Shown: piece by piece, positions 62,927 through 64,000 of the stretch
Layout: every line of letters starts with the position of its first letter
How positions within the stretch are numbered: the first letter of the stretch is position 1
Origin: Salmonella enterica subsp. houtenae serovar Houten
GTDB taxonomy: Bacteria; Pseudomonadota; Gammaproteobacteria; Enterobacterales; Enterobacteriaceae
Direction: 5' to 3'
DNA length: 64,000 nucleotides
Assembly: GCA_900478215.1 (NCBI GenBank)
Contig: LS483478.1
Coordinates: forward strand, 1,240,001-1,304,000
The notes under the pieces: generated by a model
Database searches by the model: none
What the model saw: the letters and a program-made list of their open reading frames with translations, nothing else
What the model was told of the DNA's origin: nothing
Translations under genes and position numbers: made by a program

Positions 62927-64000
62927 ATGGGAATTAACGAAATCATCATGTACATCATGATGTTCTTTATGCTGATTGCCGCCGTGGACAGAGTCCTGTC
63001 GCAGTTCGGCGGGTCGGCGCGCTTCCTCGGTAAATTCGGCAAGAGTATCGAGGGGTCTGGCGGCCAGTTTGAAGAGGGCTTTATGGCGATGGGTGCGCTG
63101 GGACTGGCGATGGTCGGTATGACCGCGCTGGCGCCGGTGCTGGCGCATGTCCTGGGGCCGGTTATTATCCCGGTATACGAAATGCTGGGCGCGAACCCAT
63201 CCATGTTCGCCGGTACGCTGCTGGCTTGTGATATGGGCGGATTCTTCCTCGCCAAAGAGCTGGCCGGCGGTGATGTCGCGGCGTGGCTATACTCAGGGTT
63301 AATACTTGGGTCGATGATGGGGCCGACCATTGTGTTCTCCATTCCGGTGGCGCTCGGCATTATAGAACCGTCTGACCGTCGCTACCTGGCGCTTGGCGTA
63401 CTGGCGGGTATCGTCACCATTCCCATTGGTTGCATCGCAGGGGGGTTGATCGCCATGTACTCAGGTGTGCAGATCAACGGTCAGCCAGTGGAGTTTACCT
63501 TCGCGCTGATCCTGATGAACATGATCCCGGTATTGATCGTCGCGGTGCTGGTAGCGCTGGGGCTGAAGTTCATCCCGGAAAAAATGATCAACGGTTTCCA
63601 GATTTTCGCCAAATTTCTGGTGGCGCTGATCACCATCGGTCTGGCGGCTGCGGTGATTAAATTCCTGTTGGGTTGGGAGTTGATTCCGGGACTCGATCCG
63701 ATCTTTATGGCGCCAGGCGACAAACCCGGCGAAGTGATGCGCGCCATTGAAGTGATCGGCTCTATCTCCTGCGTACTGCTCGGCGCGTATCCGATGGTGC
63801 TGTTACTGACCCGCTGGTTTGAAAAACCGTTGATGAATGTCGGTAAACTGCTGAACGTAAATAATATTGCGGCGGCAGGCATGGTGGCGACCCTGGCGAA
63901 CAATATCCCCATGTTCGGCATGATGAAGCAGATGGATACCCGTGGCAAAGTGATTAACTGCGCATTTGCCGTCTCTGCGGCGTTCGCGCTGGGCGATCAT
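62927..64000 (+). CDS. eutH: Ethanolamine permease EutH, 3' end outside the window
   Basis: The first 358 codons, open to the last base; the family has about 408 residues. Starts at ATG 62927 with AAGGGC and GGGAG upstream. Integral inner membrane protein with ten or more hydrophobic segments (IMYIMMFFMLIAAVDRVLS, MGALGLAMVGMTALAPVLAHVLGP, LLACDMGGFFLAKELAG, LGSMMGPTIVFSIPVALG, LVALITIGLAAAVIKFLLG, VIGSISCVLLGAYPMVLLL). It brings ethanolamine in at low pH or low supply. In the known order eutABCLKR would follow. Confidence 0.96.
   Translation, partial: MGINEIIMYIMMFFMLIAAVDRVLSQFGGSARFLGKFGKSIEGSGGQFEEGFMAMGALGLAMVGMTALAPVLAHVLGPVIIPVYEMLGANPSMFAGTLLACDMGGFFLAKELAGGDVAAWLYSGLILGSMMGPTIVFSIPVALGIIEPSDRRYLALGVLAGIVTIPIGCIAGGLIAMYSGVQINGQPVEFTFALILMNMIPVLIVAVLVALGLKFIPEKMINGFQIFAKFLVALITIGLAAAVIKFLLGWELIPGLDPIFMAPGDKPGEVMRAIEVIGSISCVLLGAYPMVLLLTRWFEKPLMNVGKLLNVNNIAAAGMVATLANNIPMFGMMKQMDTRGKVINCAFAVSAAFALGDH

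Overview
The window is enterobacterial chromosome, most likely Salmonella. The gene order der-yfgJ-xseA-guaBA-yfgGF-ppx-ppk-purNM-upp-uraA-hda-yfgD-bepA-perM ... bcp-gcvR-dapA-bamC-purC-ypfJ-tmcA-ypfN-dapE-yffB-acrD-narQ-aegA ... nudK-ypfG-tktB-talA-maeB-eut matches the E. coli/Salmonella 53-55 min region read backwards, and the proteins are near-identical to recalled family members. Two points argue for Salmonella: a glycerate operon sits between perM and bcp, where E. coli K-12 has the hyf hydrogenase genes, and the Eut proteins resemble the Salmonella versions closely. The xseA-yfgJ junction holds a two-gene protease/inhibitor unit and not the shdA/rat genes of the CS54 island of subspecies enterica, so a non-subspecies-I lineage or S. 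bongori is plausible. This is inference.

Layout. 1-3.6 kb: end of der, yfgJ, a protealysin-type M4 protease with its emfourin-type inhibitor, and xseA. 3.6-7 kb: guaBA under a PurR site. 7-13.7 kb: yfgG, the c-di-GMP phosphodiesterase gene pdeF (yfgF) behind an apparent class II FNR promoter, and the polyphosphate pair ppk-ppx. 13.8-18.8 kb: purMN (PurR), upp-uraA (with a UTP-sensing T tract at the upp start) and hda. 18.8-22 kb: yfgD, bepA, perM. 22.2-25.9 kb: a CdaR-like regulator, a GntP-type permease and a glycerate 2-kinase. 25.9-35.2 kb: bcp, gcvR, dapA-bamC, purC (PurR), ypfJ, tmcA, ypfN, dapE, yffB and the 19-codon gene ypfM. 35.2-42.4 kb: acrD with an upstream BaeR box, narQ and aegA.

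42.4-45.2 kb is the disturbed part. It has an AT-rich stretch, a small PAAR-like gene, a decayed IS3-family element whose transposase carries a frameshift, and a yfeW-like penicillin-binding-protein gene cut off by that element. 45.4-53.1 kb is conserved again (nudK, ypfG, a small zinc-ribbon gene, tktB-talA, maeB). 53.1-55.1 kb is another accessory patch: an AT-rich spacer, an unrecognised 81-residue protein, and a radical-SAM enzyme of the sulfatase-maturase family with no sulfatase nearby. From 55.4 kb to the end runs the ethanolamine utilization operon, eutS-P-Q-T-D-M-N-E-J-G-H, cut by the window edge in eutH and interrupted by REP-type repeats after eutM and eutG.

How the genes work together. 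guaBA, purMN and purC all carry PurR sites and belong to one purine regulon. upp-uraA salvages uracil, ppk-ppx makes and breaks polyphosphate, and dapA, dapE and bamC serve lysine/cell-wall and envelope biogenesis. The eut genes encode a microcompartment that turns ethanolamine into acetyl-CoA, acetate and ethanol. I see no CRISPR array, tRNA or rRNA gene. The most unusual items are the protease/inhibitor unit, the PAAR/IS/yfeW breakpoint, and the orphan radical-SAM maturase with its small convergent neighbour.
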